Assembly (NCBI RefSeq): GCF_000025965.1 | Contig: NC_006513.1 | Coordinates: 372,001 to 436,000 of the forward strand | Origin: Aromatoleum aromaticum EbN1 | Lineage (GTDB): Bacteria; Pseudomonadota; Gammaproteobacteria; Burkholderiales; Rhodocyclaceae | Reading direction: 5' to 3' | DNA: 64,000 nucleotides | In this document: piece by piece, positions 17,311 through 26,614 of the stretch | Numbering within the stretch: position 1 is the stretch's first letter | Layout of the letters: each line of letters begins with the position of its first letter | Notes under the pieces: model-generated | The model's database searches: none | Seen by the model: only the letters and a program-made list of their open reading frames with translations | Told to the model about the DNA's origin: nothing | Translations under genes and position numbers: made by a program

Positions 17311-20208
17311 ATGTTCAATGCCGAATGCCTGACACCGCATCATGCGAAGTATTACGCTTGGGAGCTGACTCGTCGCCACGCGGCTAGTGAGGAGGGCCGT
17401 CTCTCCCAATCGCTGTTCGACGCCAGCGTCGACCTCAACCCTCACCAGATCGACGCGGCCCTCTTTGCCCTGGAGAACCCCCTCAGCAAGGGAGTCATGC
17501 TTGCCGACGAAGTCGGTCTGGGCAAGACCATCGAAGCGGCGCTCGTCATGTGCCAGCTGTGGGCGGAACGGCGCCGGAGGCTGCTGGTAATCTGCCCCGC
17601 CGCACTGCGCAAACAATGGGCGCAGGAGCTTTCCGACAAATTCAACGTTCCCGCACAGGTGCTCGACGCACGGACCTGGCTCCGGCTCCGCCAGGAGGGC
17701 ATCTACGAACCGCTCGATCGCGACGTCATCAGCATCATGTCGCTGAACTTCGCGGCCCGCATGGAAGCGCAGCTAGGCTCCGTTCCGTGGGATCTCGTGG
17801 TCATCGACGAGGCGCACAAGCTGCGCAACGCACACCGCAAGAGCCACGAGACCGGCCAGTCGCTCAAGCGCTCGCTGGCGGGGCGACGCAAACTGCTGCT
17901 GACGGCGACGCCGCTGCAGAACTCCTTGCTGGAGCTCTACGGACTCAGCTCCCTGATCGACGAAGACATCTTCGGCGACGAACGCAGCTTCCGCGCCCAA
18001 TACGGCAACAGCGGCGGCGACCTGATCGCCCTGCGCCGCCGCCTGCAGCCCTTCGTCAAGCGCACCTTGCGCAAGGACGTCCTCGAATACGTGCCCTACA
18101 CCCGGCGCCATGCGCTCACGACGCCGTTCACGCCCAGCGACGACGAACAAAGGCTGTACGACCTCATCTCGGCCTATCTCCAATGCGACTTCAGCTACGG
18201 TTTTCCGCAACGTCAGAAGCACCTCGTCGCGCTCATCCTGCGCAAACTGCTGGCCTCTTCGACCGAAGCCGTCGTCACGACACTGGAAGCCATTCGCGAT
18301 CGCCTGCAGAAGCTGTTCGAACGCCAGAGCATCGGCGCGGATTGGTTCGAGCACCTTGTCGAGGGCGACGAGCTCGACGAGGAGCTGCTCGAGGCCGCGG
18401 CAGAAGACGCCGAGGCCGCGGCCGCGGCCGGCGAAAACCCGGCTGGCATCGACTTCGACCTGCTGCGCAGCGAGATGGTCGAGCTCGACACCTACATCTC
18501 GATCGCCCATGGCATCCGGGAAGACCAGAAATCCCATGCCCTGCTGAACGCACTGGAACAGGGCTTCGCCCGCCTGGCCGACATGGGCGCGCCGCGGAAG
18601 GCAGTGATCTTCACCGAATCCCGCCGCACACAGGAATACCTCGCCCGCTTCCTCGAAGCCCACGGCCACGCTGGAAAGGTCGTCACCTTCAGCGGTGGCA
18701 ACCAGGGCACCGGCGCTACCGGCATCTACCAACGCTGGCTCGCGCGCTACGCCGGAAGCGACCGGGCCACCGGTTCTCCGGCGGTGGACCGCCGCACCGC
18801 GCTCATCGACTACTTCCGCGAGCACGCCGAAATCCTGATCGCCACCGAAGCGGCTGCCGAGGGCGTGAACCTCCAGTTCTGCTCGCTCGTCGTAAACTAC
18901 GACCTCCCCTGGAATCCTCAGCGCGTCGAGCAGCGCATCGGCCGCTGCCACCGCTACGGCCAGCGCTTCGACGTGGTGGTCATCAATTTCCTCAACCAGC
19001 GCAACGAAGCGGACCGGCGCGTGCTGGAACTGCTGCAGGACAAATTCCGGCTGTTCGACGGCGTCTTCGGCGCCTCCGACGAAATTCTCGGGCGCATCGA
19101 AGCCGGCATCGATTTCGAGAAGCGCATCGCCGAGATCTACGACCGCTGCCGCACGCCTCAGGAAATCGACGCCGCCTTCGCCGACCTGCGCGCCGAACTC
19201 GATGCCGACATCCAGGCCCGCATGCAGGAAACCGAAAAACTCCTGCTCGAACACTTCGACGCCGACATCCACAACCTGCTGAAAACCCACCGCGAGCGCG
19301 CCGAAACGCAGATCGACCGCATCTCCCGGCTGTTCTGGCTGCTCACCCGCCACGTCCTGGCCGGCAAGGCGCGCTTCGACGCCCGGCAGCTCGCCTTCGA
19401 CCTCGCCCTGCCGCCCCTGCCGCATATCCCGGCCGGGCACTACCAGCTCATCCGCAAGGGCGAATCCGCCAGGCAGGCGCCGCCCGAACACACGCGGATC
19501 TACCGCCTCACCCATCCCCTCGGCGAATACGTACTCGACCAGGGGCGCAACGCCGCAGCCGCCGACGCCACCCTGCAGTTCGACTATGCCCGCTGGCTCG
19601 AAGCACGCAATCCCCGCATCAGCGTCATCGAACGACTCGTCGGGCAGAACGGCTGGTTGCAGCTCAACCTGCTCGAACTCGACAGTTTCCAGCGTGAAGA
19701 ACATCTGGTCTTCACTGCGCAGGCCGACAGTGGCGAACTCCTCGACCAGGAAACCTGCGAAAAACTGTTCCAGCTCATGGCATCCGTCCAGCCCGCCGCC
19801 GGTGCAGCGCCGGAAGCCTTGCACGGCAACGCCCGCCGCCAGCTCGACGCCGCCCTGAGCCGCGCACTGGAGCAGAACGACAAGTACTTCCAGCAGGAAC
19901 GCGAAAAGCTCGACGCCTGGGCCGACGACCGCATCCTCGCCGCCGAACAGGCGCTGCAGGACACCAAGCTCAGGCTCAAAGGCCTCAAACGGCAGGCCCG
20001 CCTGGCCCAGAGCATGGACGAAGCCCGACGCATGCAGGACGAAATCCGCAGGGCCGAAGGCGAACAGCGCCGGCAGCGCCAGGAGATCTTCGCGGTGGAA
20101 GACGAGATCGAAACCCGCCGCGACGCCCTCATCGAGGCACTCGAAAAGCGGCTGCACCGCGCCAGCCGCACCCACACGCTGTTCACCGTGCGCTGGACGG
20201 TGCGCTGA
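17311..20208 (+). CDS. SNF2/RapA-type helicase of a defence-like island
   Basis: A 965-aa superfamily 2 ATPase. Motif I ADEVGLGKT is at 65-73, motif II DEAH at 146-149, motif III TATPLQNS from 178 and motif VI QRIGRCHRYG at 541-550, so both RecA lobes are complete. A charged coiled-coil tail covers about residues 830-940. RapA/DrmD-like enzymes of this form translocate on double-stranded DNA and occur in phage-defence loci such as class 1 DISARM, but no drmA or drmB is present here. ATG at 17311 follows GTGAGG; a GTG three codons upstream is also open. It is separated from the fic gene by a 190-base repeat array. Confidence 0.85.
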   Translation: MFNAECLTPHHAKYYAWELTRRHAASEEGRLSQSLFDASVDLNPHQIDAALFALENPLSKGVMLADEVGLGKTIEAALVMCQLWAERRRRLLVICPAALRKQWAQELSDKFNVPAQVLDARTWLRLRQEGIYEPLDRDVISIMSLNFAARMEAQLGSVPWDLVVIDEAHKLRNAHRKSHETGQSLKRSLAGRRKLLLTATPLQNSLLELYGLSSLIDEDIFGDERSFRAQYGNSGGDLIALRRRLQPFVKRTLRKDVLEYVPYTRRHALTTPFTPSDDEQRLYDLISAYLQCDFSYGFPQRQKHLVALILRKLLASSTEAVVTTLEAIRDRLQKLFERQSIGADWFEHLVEGDELDEELLEAAAEDAEAAAAAGENPAGIDFDLLRSEMVELDTYISIAHGIREDQKSHALLNALEQGFARLADMGAPRKAVIFTESRRTQEYLARFLEAHGHAGKVVTFSGGNQGTGATGIYQRWLARYAGSDRATGSPAVDRRTALIDYFREHAEILIATEAAAEGVNLQFCSLVVNYDLPWNPQRVEQRIGRCHRYGQRFDVVVINFLNQRNEADRRVLELLQDKFRLFDGVFGASDEILGRIEAGIDFEKRIAEIYDRCRTPQEIDAAFADLRAELDADIQARMQETEKLLLEHFDADIHNLLKTHRERAETQIDRISRLFWLLTRHVLAGKARFDARQLAFDLALPPLPHIPAGHYQLIRKGESARQAPPEHTRIYRLTHPLGEYVLDQGRNAAAADATLQFDYARWLEARNPRISVIERLVGQNGWLQLNLLELDSFQREEHLVFTAQADSGELLDQETCEKLFQLMASVQPAAGAAPEALHGNARRQLDAALSRALEQNDKYFQQEREKLDAWADDRILAAEQALQDTKLRLKGLKRQARLAQSMDEARRMQDEIRRAEGEQRRQRQEIFAVEDEIETRRDALIEALEKRLHRASRTHTLFTVRWTVR

Positions 20209-20336
20209 CGTGTCGCCGAAAACACGTTTCGACGACATGTTTTCGGGTCATGTCGTCGCCGGCGACACGTTGCACAAACGTGTCGCCAAAACGCGAGAAC
20301 AGCGACACGTTATCGCGACATGTTTACACTGACGAC
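20208..20336. repeat. Array of CGACAYGTT repeats between helicase and fic genes
   Basis: At least seven copies of a unit close to GCGACAYGTT, in both orientations, lie within about 125 bases. Inverted pairs are CGACGACATG/CATGTCGTCG (20230-20239 with 20249-20258) and GGCGACACGTT/AACGTGTCGCC (20261-20271 with 20277-20287). Direct copies are at 20302-20311 and 20315-20324. The first copy overlaps the helicase stop codon. It looks like a multi-site operator or a protein-binding array. Confidence 0.8.
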
Positions 20337-20340
20337 ACGA

Positions 20341-20367
20341 GACGGCGCGCCCCAACGGCGCGCCGTC
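20341..20367. repeat. Perfect 11-bp hairpin before fic
   Basis: GACGGCGCGCC and GGCGCGCCGTC flank a 5-nt loop. No T-run follows. It lies between the CGACAYGTT array and the fic ATG and could act in the leader as an RNA structure or partial terminator. Confidence 0.65.
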
Positions 20368-20398
20368 TGTCATCGCGCACTGCAACAGGACCACCTTC

Positions 20399-21520
20399 AT
20401 GACCATCACTCCTCCCCGCTGGCAGGCAGACGTCCCCTACAACGCCCTGCCGCCGATCCCGCCGGGAGTCGAACTCGAAACGAAGGCCGTGCTCAAGCGC
20501 TGCATCGACGCGCGCAGCGCGCTGGCTGAGCTCAAACAGGCGGCCGGGCTGATCCCGAACCAGACCGTGCTCATCAACACCATCCCGCTGCTCGAAGCCA
20601 AGGACAGCTCCGAGATCGAGAGCATCGTCACCACCACCGACCTGCTTTTCCGGCATGCTCAGGACGGCGACAACCAGGCCGACCCCGCCACGAAGGAAGC
20701 CTTGCGCTACCGCACGGCCCTGCACCGCGGCTTTCACTCCCTGACAGAACGCCCCCTGTGCACCGGCACGGCAGTCGAGATCTGCCGCATGCTCAAGGGC
20801 GTCGACATGGACATTCGTCGCACCCCGGGCACGCAACTCGCGAACGACCGCAGCGGCGAGATCATCTACACCCCGCCGGAAGGCGAAACCCGCCTGCGCG
20901 AGCTCCTCGCCAACTGGGAACGCTTCCTGCACAACGAAACCGGCCTCGACCCGCTCGTCCGCATGGCCGTCGGACACTACCAGTTCGAAGCCATCCACCC
21001 GTTTTCCGACGGCAACGGCCGCACCGGGCGCGTGATCAACATCCTCTACCTGATCCACGAAGGCCTGCTCACGCTCCCCATCCTGTATCTCAGCCGCTAC
21101 ATCATCGCGCACAAGGCCGATTACTACCGCCTGCTGCTGGACGTGACCCGCGAACAGGCGTGGGAGCCCTGGCTGCTGTACATGCTCACCGCGGTGGAAG
21201 AGACAGCACGCTGGACGGGCGCGAAAATCGCCGCCATCCGTGCGCTCGCCGAACACACCACGGGCTTCGTGCGCGAGCGACTGCCCAAGACCTACTCGCG
21301 CGAACTGGTGGACGTGATCTTCGAGCAACCCTATTGCCGCATCGGCAACGTCGTCGACAAGCAGATCGCCCAACGTCAGGCGGCCTCACGCCACCTCAAG
21401 GAACTCGTCGCGATCGGTGTGCTGCGCGAAGTCCAGGTCGGCAAGGAAAAGCTCTTCATCCATCCCAAACTGATGCAGTTGCTCATCCGCGACAGCAACG
21501 ACTTCACGCCCTACGCCTGA
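20399..21520 (+). CDS. Fic-domain protein (probable AMP-transferase) in the island
   Basis: A 373-aa Fic protein. The active-site loop HPFSDGNGRTGR is at residues 200-211, with the catalytic His200 and complete anion-binding residues. The N-terminal Fic_N region has SSEIESIVTT (70-79), whose Glu74 corresponds to the inhibitory glutamate that blocks ATP in class II Fic proteins. The C-terminal 90 residues resemble a winged helix, so it may also bind DNA. Fic enzymes usually AMPylate protein hydroxyls. ATG at 20399 has AGGA upstream. The mod gene starts 15 bases downstream, so it belongs to the same operon. Confidence 0.88.
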   Translation: MTITPPRWQADVPYNALPPIPPGVELETKAVLKRCIDARSALAELKQAAGLIPNQTVLINTIPLLEAKDSSEIESIVTTTDLLFRHAQDGDNQADPATKEALRYRTALHRGFHSLTERPLCTGTAVEICRMLKGVDMDIRRTPGTQLANDRSGEIIYTPPEGETRLRELLANWERFLHNETGLDPLVRMAVGHYQFEAIHPFSDGNGRTGRVINILYLIHEGLLTLPILYLSRYIIAHKADYYRLLLDVTREQAWEPWLLYMLTAVEETARWTGAKIAAIRALAEHTTGFVRERLPKTYSRELVDVIFEQPYCRIGNVVDKQIAQRQAASRHLKELVAIGVLREVQVGKEKLFIHPKLMQLLIRDSNDFTPYA

Positions 21521-21535
21521 AGCAACCCGGAACGC

Positions 21536-24500
21536 ATGACCATGAGCAAGCACAAAGAACGATTCATCGAACTGCTGAACGAGCTCTTCCAGCTCAACCA
21601 GCCCGAGCTCGACTTCGGCCTCTACCGCATCCTTCACGCCCGCAGCGCGCAGATCAAGGCCTTCATCGACACCGAACTGGGTGCCGAAATCGACGCGCAG
21701 TTCGCCGGCGAATCGCAGGCCGGCGCGCACGACGCGTTGGAAGCCGCCCGCGTGCGCGTGGCCGAAACCCTCGGCGAAGACGTCTTCCTGCCCACCGGCC
21801 AGCTCAAGCCCGAATACCGCGTCACCAAGGTCGGCAAGGAATTCGAGCTCGCGCAGCAGCGCGCACGCGAAGGCGGCGGCGTGCTGGCAGACGACGCGCA
21901 GGTGTACGACCACCTCTACCGCTTCTTCAGCCGCTACTACGACAAGGGCGACTTCATGTCGAAGCGCTACTTCGTCGCCGAGAACGACAGTCGCGCCGCC
22001 CCCTACGCCATCCCCTACGACGGCCGCGAAGTGATGCTGCACTGGGCCAACAAGGACCAGTACTACATCAAGTCCAGCGAAACCCTGACGAATTTCAGCT
22101 TCGATCTCGCCACGGCGCAGGCGCGGGCGCAGGGCGCGCAGGCCGGTTTCGACTTCGACATGCGCAGCGATGCACCGCTCAAGGTGCACTTCCGCCTCGC
22201 CGCTGCCACCGAAGGCGAACACGACAACGTCAAGGAAGGGCAGGAGCGCTTCTTCATCCTGCATGCCGCGGAACCGCTGCGCCTCGAAACCGGCGCCACC
22301 GGCCAGCCCGAACTGGTGATCCAGTTCGACTACCGCCCGGACCCCGAAAAGACCGGGCAGGCCGGCACCTGGCAGCAAAGACGCCTCGCCGAAGCCGAAC
22401 AGGCCGTGCGCGAACGGCTCCCAGCCTTCGCTACGGAACACCCGCTGGCGCGCGCCTTCGAACAGCCCCTGTTCGCCCCCGCCCCCACCGAGAAGCAGCC
22501 GAACCGCACGCTGCTGGCCAAGTACCTCGGCCAGTTCACCGCGCGCAACACCATGGACTACTTCATCCACAGGAACCTGGGCGGCTTCCTGCGGCGCGAG
22601 CTGGATTTCTACATCAAGAACGAAATCATGCGCCTCGACGACATCGAGGCCGCCGACGCGCCGCGCGTCGAGGACTACCTGACGAAGCTGCGCGTGCTGC
22701 GCCGCATCGCCCGCCGCATCATCGACTTCCTCGCCCAGCTCGAGGACTTCCAGAAGAAGCTGTGGCTGAAGAAGAAGTTCGTCGTCGACACCCAGTACTG
22801 CATCACGCTGGACCGCATCCCCGAATCCTTCTACCCGGAGATCGCCGCCAACGAGCGGCAGCGCGAGGAGTGGGTGAAGCTGTTCGCGATCGACGAGATC
22901 GAGGGGGATATGGCGCAGCCGGGGTACAGCGTGCCGCTGGCGGTGGAGTTCCTCAAGGCGAACCCTTTTCTACAAATCGACACGAGCTTTTACGACGCCA
23001 ATACAAAATCACGGATACTTGCGAGCCAAGAAAATCTTGATCAATCCTGCGACGGTGTTTTGCTTCACGCCGAAAATTTCCAGGCACTGAATTTCGCACA
23101 TAGCCGACTCAACAGGCAGATCAAAGCAGTTTACATTGACCCCCCCTACAATACTGACGCAGGGCCAATCGCTTATAAAAATGGCTACCGGAGCTCTTCA
23201 TGGTGCGCGCTAATTGCAGATCGTTTGGCTGCGACGCCCCCCTTGATGAGCATTGACGGCGTACTGTGCGCAACGATCGATGATTACCAGCAGCGAGAAT
23301 TAAGCTACCTGCTTGAGCAACAATTTGGGCAAGACAGTTTACTTGGAACAATTGCCATTCGAATTAATCCATCTGGCCGGCCTGTTCCGAGTGGATTAGC
23401 TCAGGCGCACGAGTATGCCATTTTTGCCAGAGCGACTTATCTTGGCGAATTGGATAAACTTCCACGCAGCGATAAGCAGGCCGCACGATACAAGCACGAG
23501 GACGGCGATGGAAATTTCATGTGGGAGTTATTCAGAAAGCGCGGATCCGGTTCTGAGCGAAAAGATCGCCCTTCTTTATTCTATCCACTTTATGTCAAAG
23601 GCGAGACGATCCGAGTACCTCAAATGCGATGGGACGATGATCGACGCATCTGGACCGACATCACCCCACCGGAAAACGGAGAGCTAGTTGCCTACCCACT
23701 TGACGAAATTGGAACCGAACGTCGGTGGCGCGGAAAACCAGAAAGCATTAGAACCTCACCCGAAAATTACAAGGCAAAGGTAGATACAAACGGATCAATC
23801 ACGATTTATTACAAGTTCAGACCGGGCTCCGAAGGAGTTCTTCCCCCTACGAACTGGATCGATGCAAAATACTCCGCGACCGAGCATGGGACGGGGGTAT
23901 TGAAACACTTTTTCATCGGAACATGTCCATTCACCTATCCGAAATCGATCTACGCTGTAGAGGATTGTCTTCGCGTTTCTGGAATGGGCAAATCGCATTT
24001 TGTACTGGACTATTTCGGGGGCTCCGGCACAACTGGGCATGCGGTGATTAACCTCAATCGAGAGGACGGTGGGAGACGAAAATATGTACTTATCGAAATG
24101 GGAGCGTACTTCGATACAGTTCTTAGACCGCGCATTCAAAAAATTGCGTACTCCAAGACTTGGAAGGACGGAAAACCGGTTTCGCGCGACGGTATCAGCC
24201 ACTGCTTCAAATACCTCCGCCTCGAATCCTTCGAAGACACGCTGAACAACCTGCAACTGCCCGAGCAGCCGCCGCTCGACCTCGGCTCGCCCGAGACCCG
24301 CGACATGGCGCGCGACTACCTGCTGAAGTACTGGCTGGACTTCGAGACCGCCGGCAGCCCCAGCCTGCTCAATGTGCGCGAGTTCGCCGACCCCACCGCC
24401 TACCGGCTCAAGGTGAAGCAGCCCGGCAGTGACGCGCAGGTCGAGCGCGCCGTCGACCTCGTCGAGACCTTCAACTGGCTGATCGGCCTGCATGTGGCGC

Positions 24501-24901
24501 TGCTCGACCAGCCGCGCCGCTACGCCGTCGAGCTGGTGCGCGAGCCCGACCCCGACCTGCCGAAGGACCAGCGCACGCGCTGGCGCGCCACCTCGATCAA
24601 GGAACGCGAAGACGGCGAATTCTGGTTCCGCTGCGTCGAAGGCCATGTGCTGGCCGTGCCTGGCGACGAGCGCTCGCGCGAGCGCGTGCTGGTGATCTGG
24701 CGCAAGCTCGGCGGCGACCCCGGCCGCGACCAGGCCGCGCTGGAGGCGTGGCTCGGCAAGCGCGGCATCAACCCGCGCGACAGCGAGTTCGACTGGATCT
24801 ACGTGAACGGCAGCCACGCGCTCCCCAGCGACGGCACTGCCGCCACACGCGTGCGCCTGATCGAGGACACTTTCGCGCAGTGCATGTGGGAGGACGCCTG
24901 A
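21536..24901 (+). CDS. Type III-like DNA methyltransferase (Mod), mosaic
   Basis: An 1121-aa site-specific DNA methyltransferase. Motif IV DPPYNT is at 535-540 and motif I FGGSGTTG at 827-834; this order is that of beta-class N6-adenine/N4-cytosine enzymes with the target-recognition part between them. A large N-terminal domain (residues 1-470) has no motif I recognise and makes the protein much longer than classical Mod subunits. DNA from about 22968 to 24180 is clearly lower in GC than its surroundings: 23161-23220 counts 30/60 G+C, while 22681-22740 counts 42/60. This block holds motif IV, the recognition region and motif I, pointing to module exchange. The AAA gene starts 1 base after the stop. 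Confidence 0.88.
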   Translation: MTMSKHKERFIELLNELFQLNQPELDFGLYRILHARSAQIKAFIDTELGAEIDAQFAGESQAGAHDALEAARVRVAETLGEDVFLPTGQLKPEYRVTKVGKEFELAQQRAREGGGVLADDAQVYDHLYRFFSRYYDKGDFMSKRYFVAENDSRAAPYAIPYDGREVMLHWANKDQYYIKSSETLTNFSFDLATAQARAQGAQAGFDFDMRSDAPLKVHFRLAAATEGEHDNVKEGQERFFILHAAEPLRLETGATGQPELVIQFDYRPDPEKTGQAGTWQQRRLAEAEQAVRERLPAFATEHPLARAFEQPLFAPAPTEKQPNRTLLAKYLGQFTARNTMDYFIHRNLGGFLRRELDFYIKNEIMRLDDIEAADAPRVEDYLTKLRVLRRIARRIIDFLAQLEDFQKKLWLKKKFVVDTQYCITLDRIPESFYPEIAANERQREEWVKLFAIDEIEGDMAQPGYSVPLAVEFLKANPFLQIDTSFYDANTKSRILASQENLDQSCDGVLLHAENFQALNFAHSRLNRQIKAVYIDPPYNTDAGPIAYKNGYRSSSWCALIADRLAATPPLMSIDGVLCATIDDYQQRELSYLLEQQFGQDSLLGTIAIRINPSGRPVPSGLAQAHEYAIFARATYLGELDKLPRSDKQAARYKHEDGDGNFMWELFRKRGSGSERKDRPSLFYPLYVKGETIRVPQMRWDDDRRIWTDITPPENGELVAYPLDEIGTERRWRGKPESIRTSPENYKAKVDTNGSITIYYKFRPGSEGVLPPTNWIDAKYSATEHGTGVLKHFFIGTCPFTYPKSIYAVEDCLRVSGMGKSHFVLDYFGGSGTTGHAVINLNREDGGRRKYVLIEMGAYFDTVLRPRIQKIAYSKTWKDGKPVSRDGISHCFKYLRLESFEDTLNNLQLPEQPPLDLGSPETRDMARDYLLKYWLDFETAGSPSLLNVREFADPTAYRLKVKQPGSDAQVERAVDLVETFNWLIGLHVALLDQPRRYAVELVREPDPDLPKDQRTRWRATSIKEREDGEFWFRCVEGHVLAVPGDERSRERVLVIWRKLGGDPGRDQAALEAWLGKRGINPRDSEFDWIYVNGSHALPSDGTAATRVRLIEDTFAQCMWEDA

Positions 24902-24902
24902 C

Positions 24903-26009
24903 ATGGACCAGCCGCCTAGCCTGCAGCGCGTGGCCCTGCGGGGGTTCCGCTCGATCCGCGCGATGGATCTCGAACTCGGGCCACTGAATGTGCTGATCGG
25001 CGCCAACGGCGCCGGCAAGTCGAATTTCATCAGCTTTTTCAGGTTCATGAACAAGCTGCTGGACAAGGATCTGCAGTTCTACGCCCAGCAGCAGGGGGGG
25101 GCGGACCGGATTTTGCATTTCGGCCGCAAAACGACCGATAAGCTGGAAATTGAACTCCGCTTTACCCTCAACGGTTACGCGGCCGTCCTCGCTCCCACGC
25201 CGGATAACCGTCTGGTGTTCAGGGACGAGTTCCATGCCCCGCCCGGCCTGAAGCCGCCGGCAAAGGGCGGTGACGGCGCCTATCGCAAGCGACGGACGCG
25301 CCTGGGGCGCACCGGCGCGGAAGAATCGGCACTCCCCAAGCCGGACATCACGACGGAACGCGGGCGCCTCGCCGCCTTTCTTGCGGACTGGAAGACCTAT
25401 CATTTCCACGACACCAGCGACACCGCCAAAGTGAAGGGCACTTGCAGCGTGCACGACACGACACGTCTGCGATCCCAGGGCGAAAACCTCGCAGCCTTCC
25501 TTTACGGCATCCGCGACACCGACGCCTACGCACGCATCGTCCGGACCGTCCAGCGCGTGGCACCCTTTTTCCATGACTTCGTGCTGCAACCGGACAACAG
25601 CGACTGGATCCGCCTGCGCTGGAAGCACAAGGGCAGCGACGACTATTTCGACGCGTCCATGCTGTCGGACGGCACGCTGCGCTTCATCTGCCTCGCCACG
25701 CTGCTGCTGCAACCGCGCCTCCCGACCATCATCCTGCTCGACGAGCCGGAGCTTGGCCTGCATCCCTACGCCCTGCAGTTGCTGGGCGCCATGATGCGCA
25801 TGGCCAGCACGCGGACCCAGATCGTCGCAACGACCCAGTCCGTAACGCTGGCCAACGAATTCGGCTGGCAGGACATCGTGGTCGTCGACCAGATCGACAA
25901 CGCATCGCGTTTCCGGCGCCTTGAGGAACAGGCGGTCGGGCACTGGCTGGAGGATTACCGCGTCGGCGAGATCTGGGAGATGAACCTTCTCGGGGGCAAC
26001 CCGGCATGA
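24903..26009 (+). CDS. AAA/ABC-type ATPase paired with DUF4276
   Basis: A 368-aa ATPase of the AAA_15/AAA_21 (SMC/OLD-like) kind. Walker A is GANGAGKS at 33-40, the signature-like LSDGTLRF at 254-261 and Walker B LLDEPELGLHP from 278, followed by the TTQSV switch. The N-terminus SLQRVALRGFRSI is typical of these defence ATPases. Pairs of such an ATPase with a Toprim-like DUF4276 or DUF4435 partner occur as independent defence modules (PARIS is one such pair, with DUF4435). Here the pair lies inside the mod-res operon, overlapping the next gene by 4 nt. The role as sensor or trigger is inferred. Confidence 0.85.
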   Translation: MDQPPSLQRVALRGFRSIRAMDLELGPLNVLIGANGAGKSNFISFFRFMNKLLDKDLQFYAQQQGGADRILHFGRKTTDKLEIELRFTLNGYAAVLAPTPDNRLVFRDEFHAPPGLKPPAKGGDGAYRKRRTRLGRTGAEESALPKPDITTERGRLAAFLADWKTYHFHDTSDTAKVKGTCSVHDTTRLRSQGENLAAFLYGIRDTDAYARIVRTVQRVAPFFHDFVLQPDNSDWIRLRWKHKGSDDYFDASMLSDGTLRFICLATLLLQPRLPTIILLDEPELGLHPYALQLLGAMMRMASTRTQIVATTQSVTLANEFGWQDIVVVDQIDNASRFRRLEEQAVGHWLEDYRVGEIWEMNLLGGNPA

Positions 26010-26614
26010 TCCGTCTCGGCATCAGCGTCGAAGGGGCGACCGAGCGCGAATTCATCCTGCAGGTGCTGGCCCCGCACCTGGCTCGTTACGGCGTGTTCGC
26101 AAGCCCGGTGGACATGCGCGGCAACGTCAGCCGCGACCGCATTCGCGGCGCACTACCGCACCTGATCGCCAGTTTCGACCACGTCAGCACCCTGTACGAC
26201 TATTACCGCTTCAAGCAGCGGGAAACGCTCTCGGTCGACGCGTTGCAGGCGACCATGCTCGAACTGGTCGCCCCTGCGCAGCGCCGGCATTTCACGCCCT
26301 ATATCCAGCTGCACGAGTTCGAGGCCCTGCTATTCGCAGTCCCCGAACTGACCGTGCAGACACTGGGCGGAACCGAAAGGCAACTGCACGCCCTGCGGGC
26401 CGCTGTGGAAGCTTGCGGCTCGCCGGAAGCGGTTAATGACAGGCCCGAAACCAGCCCATCCCACCGGCTGCTTGCCCTGTTCGGCAGGGATTACGAAAAG
26501 CCGTTCCACGGGCCGGAAGTTCTGCGCATCGCCGGCTTGCCCGCCATACGGGCTCAATGCCCGCGCTTCGACGCCTGGGTGACCCGACTCGAAAACCTGG
26601 GAGGCCGAGCATGA
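26006..26614 (+). CDS. DUF4276 family protein, probable Toprim-like effector
   Basis: A 202-aa protein of the DUF4276 family. The start MIRLGISVEGATEREFI carries the conserved glutamates (E9, E13), and HEFEALLF at 103-110 is the second family signature. Known or predicted relatives are Toprim-like and are often encoded after an AAA ATPase. The middle segment HVSTLYDYYRF contains the single Asp where Toprim folds have DxD, so metal ligands may be reduced. It overlaps the ATPase gene by 4 nt and res by 4 nt. Enzymatic activity is not established by sequence. Confidence 0.82.
   Translation: MIRLGISVEGATEREFILQVLAPHLARYGVFASPVDMRGNVSRDRIRGALPHLIASFDHVSTLYDYYRFKQRETLSVDALQATMLELVAPAQRRHFTPYIQLHEFEALLFAVPELTVQTLGGTERQLHALRAAVEACGSPEAVNDRPETSPSHRLLALFGRDYEKPFHGPEVLRIAGLPAIRAQCPRFDAWVTRLENLGGRA

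Noticed and set aside
17773-20238. An 821-codon - strand frame opposite the helicase
   Set aside because: It is the antisense shadow of the helicase gene; no motif, and codon choice is the mirror of the real frame.
20208-20336. CRISPR array between helicase and fic genes
   Set aside because: Units are short, in both orientations and unevenly spaced, which does not fit a CRISPR array.
20758-23040. A 760-codon + strand frame across fic and mod
   Set aside because: It lies in another frame of two clear genes, is rich in Arg/Pro/Ala and has no motif.
17311-24901. Class 1 DISARM system
   Set aside because: An SNF2 helicase and a large methyltransferase are present, but no DrmA, DrmB (DUF1998) or DrmC could be found in the island.
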